From positions 186,001-250,000 of the forward strand of contig NZ_JAIUFY010000013.1 in NCBI RefSeq assembly GCF_020165855.1: DNA of 64,000 nucleotides. The letters are read 5' to 3'. The position numbers were made by a program, and so were the translations under genes. Each line of letters starts with the position of its first letter. Position 1 is the stretch's first letter. Shown here piece after piece: positions 61,605-64,000 of the stretch. The stretch is from Celeribacter litoreus. Lineage in GTDB: Bacteria > Pseudomonadota > Alphaproteobacteria > Rhodobacterales > Rhodobacteraceae. The notes beneath the pieces are model-generated. The model was not told the origin of the DNA. It ran no database searches and worked only from the letters and a program-made list of their open reading frames with translations.

Positions 61605-64000
61605 AGCTTGAGCAGATGAGCGACACGTCCAAGTGTTCTGTCCGTTCGACGTGCCCGTATTGTGGCGTTGGGTGCGGTGTGCTGCTGAAGCCGAATGCTG
61701 AAGGCGGGATTGATGTACGTGGCGATTCCGATCACCCCGCGAATGAAGGGCGTCTGTGTTCCAAAGGCTCTGCGCTTGGCGAAACCGTCGGACACGAAAC
61801 ACGCCTGCTGAAGCCCCGCGTCCATGGCAAAGACACGGATTGGGACAGCGCGCTCGATCTCGTCGCCAAAACCTTCTCGGACACGATTGCCGAACATGGT
61901 CCGGACTCGGTTGCCTTCTACGTCTCCGGTCAGCTTTTGACCGAAGATTACTACGTCGCGAACAAGCTCATCAAAGGCTTCATGGGCACCGCGAACATCG
62001 ACACCAACTCGCGTCTTTGCATGGCATCGACGGTCGCGGGTCACAAACGCGCCTTTGGCACGGATACTGTTCCCGGCACGTATGAGGATCTGGACTCCGC
62101 CGATGTCATCGTTCTCACAGGTTCGAACCTCGCATGGTGTCACCCGGTTCTCTACCAACGCATCCTCGCAACGCGGAAGAAGCGACCGGACCAGAAGCTT
62201 GTTGTGATCGACCCGCGTCGGACCGCTTCGTGCGATCTCGCCGACCTTCATCTGCCGCTCAAATCAGGATCAGACGTCGCGCTGTTCAACGGGCTGCTTG
62301 CAGAGATCGCAAAACGCGGTCTTGTCGATGAGGCCTTCGTCCAGAATGTGAATGGACTCGAGGACGCTGTCGCGTGCGCAGAGAGCGCCGATCTCTCTGT
62401 GACAGGGCTCACGGACGAGCAACTCACGGCATTCTACGATCTCTGGTGCTCGTCCGAGAAGGTCGTCACGATCTTCTCCCAAGGTGTGAACCAGTCGTCT
62501 TCCGGAACGGACAAAGTGAACTCGATCACCAATTGCCACCTTGCAACTGGCCGGATCGGGCGCGTCGGAATGGGGCCGTTTTCTGTCACCGGTCAGCCGA
62601 ATGCTATGGGAGGCCGTGAGGTTGGTGGCCTCGCCAATATGCTGGCCTGTCACCTTGATTTGGAAAATGGTGACCATCGCAACGCTGTTAAGAGTTTCTG
62701 GTGCTCTGGCGATCTGCCGGAGGCGCCGGGTCTCAAGGCCGTGGACATGTTCAAAGCCATCGGCGAGGGCAAGATCAAGGCGCTCTGGGTGCTCCACACC
62801 AATCCGGCCGTGTCCATGCCGGACGCGGACAAGGTCAAGGCCGCAATCGCCGGATGCGACTTCGTCGTTGTCTCCGACATCACCGAAGCGACCGACACCG
62901 CGCGCCTCGCGCACGTCCTTTTGCCCGCGACCGCGTGGGGCGAAAAGAGCGGGACTGTCACGAACTCCGACCGGATCATCTCGCGTCAGCGCGCGGTTGT
63001 GACCGCGCCGGGCGACTGTATGCCGGATTGGAAGCAACTCGCCGAAGTTGGCCGCCGCATGGGCTTCAAAGATGCCTTCGACTACGAAGGCCCAGCAGAG
63101 ATTTTCCGCGAATACGCCGCGCTCTCCGGCATTTCGGGCGGGTTTGGCAAGGACTTCGATATCTCCGGCCTCAAGAACGTCACCGATAGCGAATACGACG
63201 CGATGGCGCCTGCCCGCTGGCCAATCTCTGACGGCAAGCAGGGCGGGCGTTTCTTCGCGGATGGCAAATTCTTCACGCCGGATGGCAAGGGCCGCATGCT
63301 CCCCGTTTCGTGGAAGCCGCCTGCAGCCAAAACCGAACCGCGCTATCCGTTCCGCCTCAACACCGGTCGTATCCGCGATCAGTGGCATACCATGACGCGA
63401 ACCGCGCTCTCGCCGCGATTGTCCGCTCACCTCGGAGAACCCTTCGTCGAAATCCATCCCGATGACGCGGCGGAAAAAGGCATTGGCCCGACTTCGCTCG
63501 TGGAGATCAAAACACCAACAGGCAGCGGGATTTTCCGTGCGATGATTACGGATCGGATTTCAAAAGGCGATGTCTTTGCACCGATGCATTGGACGGGAGA
63601 AAACTCCTCTGCGGCGCGCGTTGATGCGCTCGTGCCACCTGTCACGGATCCGATTTCCGGCCAGCCCGAAAGCAAGGCGTCCGTCGCGCAAATCGCGCCT
63701 TTCGAGGCGGCGTGGTATGGCTTCGCGGTCTCCCAGACGCCGATCAAGGCGACATCGGAATACTGGACCGTTGCCAAGACCTATGCGGGCTACCGCGCAG
63801 AACTCGCTGGCCTGAATGCGCCGAAGGATTGGGTCTATCAGGCGCGCGAGATTTTCGACCTCAAAGACGCCGATGTGCAGACGATGTTCGACCCTGCGAA
63901 AGGCACCGCCCGGATCGCATTCGTGGTGGATGGGGCACTAAAAGCGGCCCTTTTCGTGTCGCGCAAGCCCGTTGCGGTCATGCGGGACTACCTCTCTAAC
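61601..64000 (+). CDS. nasA: assimilatory nitrate reductase catalytic subunit, partial at the window edge
   Basis: This molybdopterin (bis-MGD) enzyme reduces nitrate to nitrite in the cytoplasm. The frame opens at 61601 and stays open for 800 codons to the edge. The [4Fe-4S] motif is C18-x2-C21-x3-C25 with C53. Mo-pterin features follow: NIDTNSRLCMASTVAG, LTGSNLAWCHPVL, TGRIGRVGMGPFSVTGQPNAMGGREVGG and, near the end, LNTGRIRDQWHTMTRT. No signal peptide is present. It overlaps the reductase gene by four bases. Family members are some 870-900 residues, so little is missing. Confidence 0.94.
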   Translation, partial: MKLEQMSDTSKCSVRSTCPYCGVGCGVLLKPNAEGGIDVRGDSDHPANEGRLCSKGSALGETVGHETRLLKPRVHGKDTDWDSALDLVAKTFSDTIAEHGPDSVAFYVSGQLLTEDYYVANKLIKGFMGTANIDTNSRLCMASTVAGHKRAFGTDTVPGTYEDLDSADVIVLTGSNLAWCHPVLYQRILATRKKRPDQKLVVIDPRRTASCDLADLHLPLKSGSDVALFNGLLAEIAKRGLVDEAFVQNVNGLEDAVACAESADLSVTGLTDEQLTAFYDLWCSSEKVVTIFSQGVNQSSSGTDKVNSITNCHLATGRIGRVGMGPFSVTGQPNAMGGREVGGLANMLACHLDLENGDHRNAVKSFWCSGDLPEAPGLKAVDMFKAIGEGKIKALWVLHTNPAVSMPDADKVKAAIAGCDFVVVSDITEATDTARLAHVLLPATAWGEKSGTVTNSDRIISRQRAVVTAPGDCMPDWKQLAEVGRRMGFKDAFDYEGPAEIFREYAALSGISGGFGKDFDISGLKNVTDSEYDAMAPARWPISDGKQGGRFFADGKFFTPDGKGRMLPVSWKPPAAKTEPRYPFRLNTGRIRDQWHTMTRTALSPRLSAHLGEPFVEIHPDDAAEKGIGPTSLVEIKTPTGSGIFRAMITDRISKGDVFAPMHWTGENSSAARVDALVPPVTDPISGQPESKASVAQIAPFEAAWYGFAVSQTPIKATSEYWTVAKTYAGYRAELAGLNAPKDWVYQAREIFDLKDADVQTMFDPAKGTARIAFVVDGALKAALFVSRKPVAVMRDYLSN

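Overview
The window reads as chromosomal DNA of a Rhodobacterales alphaproteobacterium (Rhodobacteraceae, roseobacter-type). The grounds are the linked hemN / fnrL / universal stress protein / ccoNOQP / ccoGHIS block, the MaoC-fused phosphotransacetylase next to acetate kinase, the urtABCDE and nas layouts, and an even, moderately high G+C with dense, often ATGA-overlapping genes. I see no rRNA, tRNA, CRISPR array, insertion sequence or phage gene.

Layout. (1) 0-11.6 kb is a microaerobic respiration block: hemN, fnrL, a tandem UspA protein, the cbb3 oxidase ccoNOQP and its assembly genes ccoGHIS. Four near-perfect FNR boxes sit at its four promoters. (2) 11.6-18.1 kb holds a GDSL esterase divergent from a YbbA/YbbP-type ABC pair, then ackA and a MaoC-phosphotransacetylase fusion. 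(3) 18.6-24.7 kb is the urea transporter urtABCDE. (4) 24.8-43.4 kb is a periplasmic alcohol-oxidation island. It has a LuxR response regulator, a FIST-domain sensor and a hybrid kinase, then a NosR-like flavoprotein with ApbE, an MxaJ-like binding protein, a PedF-like cytochrome, a five-gene PedABC/Lut-like ABC set, a Sel1-like protein, a small cytochrome c, a split NitT/TauT-type transporter, and an ExaA/PedH-type PQQ alcohol dehydrogenase with the Asp-x-Asp pair typical of lanthanide enzymes. (5) 43.6-50.9 kb is a LacI-controlled carbohydrate ABC transporter with a GH63-like hydrolase, perhaps for glycosylglycerate-type compatible solutes. (6) 51.2-53.6 kb holds a degenerate 2OG-oxygenase homologue, a TusA-like protein, mobA and a DUF2478 protein. 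(7) 53.7-64 kb is nitrate assimilation: nasT-nasS, a leader RNA with a terminator, nrtA-nrtB-nrtCD, a globin, a NirB-like flavoprotein reductase and nasA, which runs off the right edge.

The part most worth following is island 4. A repeated half-site (GGTCGTA/GGTCGCA, often within GAC-N-TTGGTC) occurs upstream of nearly every transcription unit in the island. I noticed it only there, although I did not scan the window exhaustively. It is a good candidate operator for the LuxR regulator encoded at the island's left end. With the lanthanide-type catalytic motif and the Ped/Lut-like transporter, it suggests a self-contained regulon for rare-earth-dependent alcohol oxidation, possibly with nitric-oxide or haem sensing through the FIST protein. 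Function is inferred from sequence motifs and gene order only.
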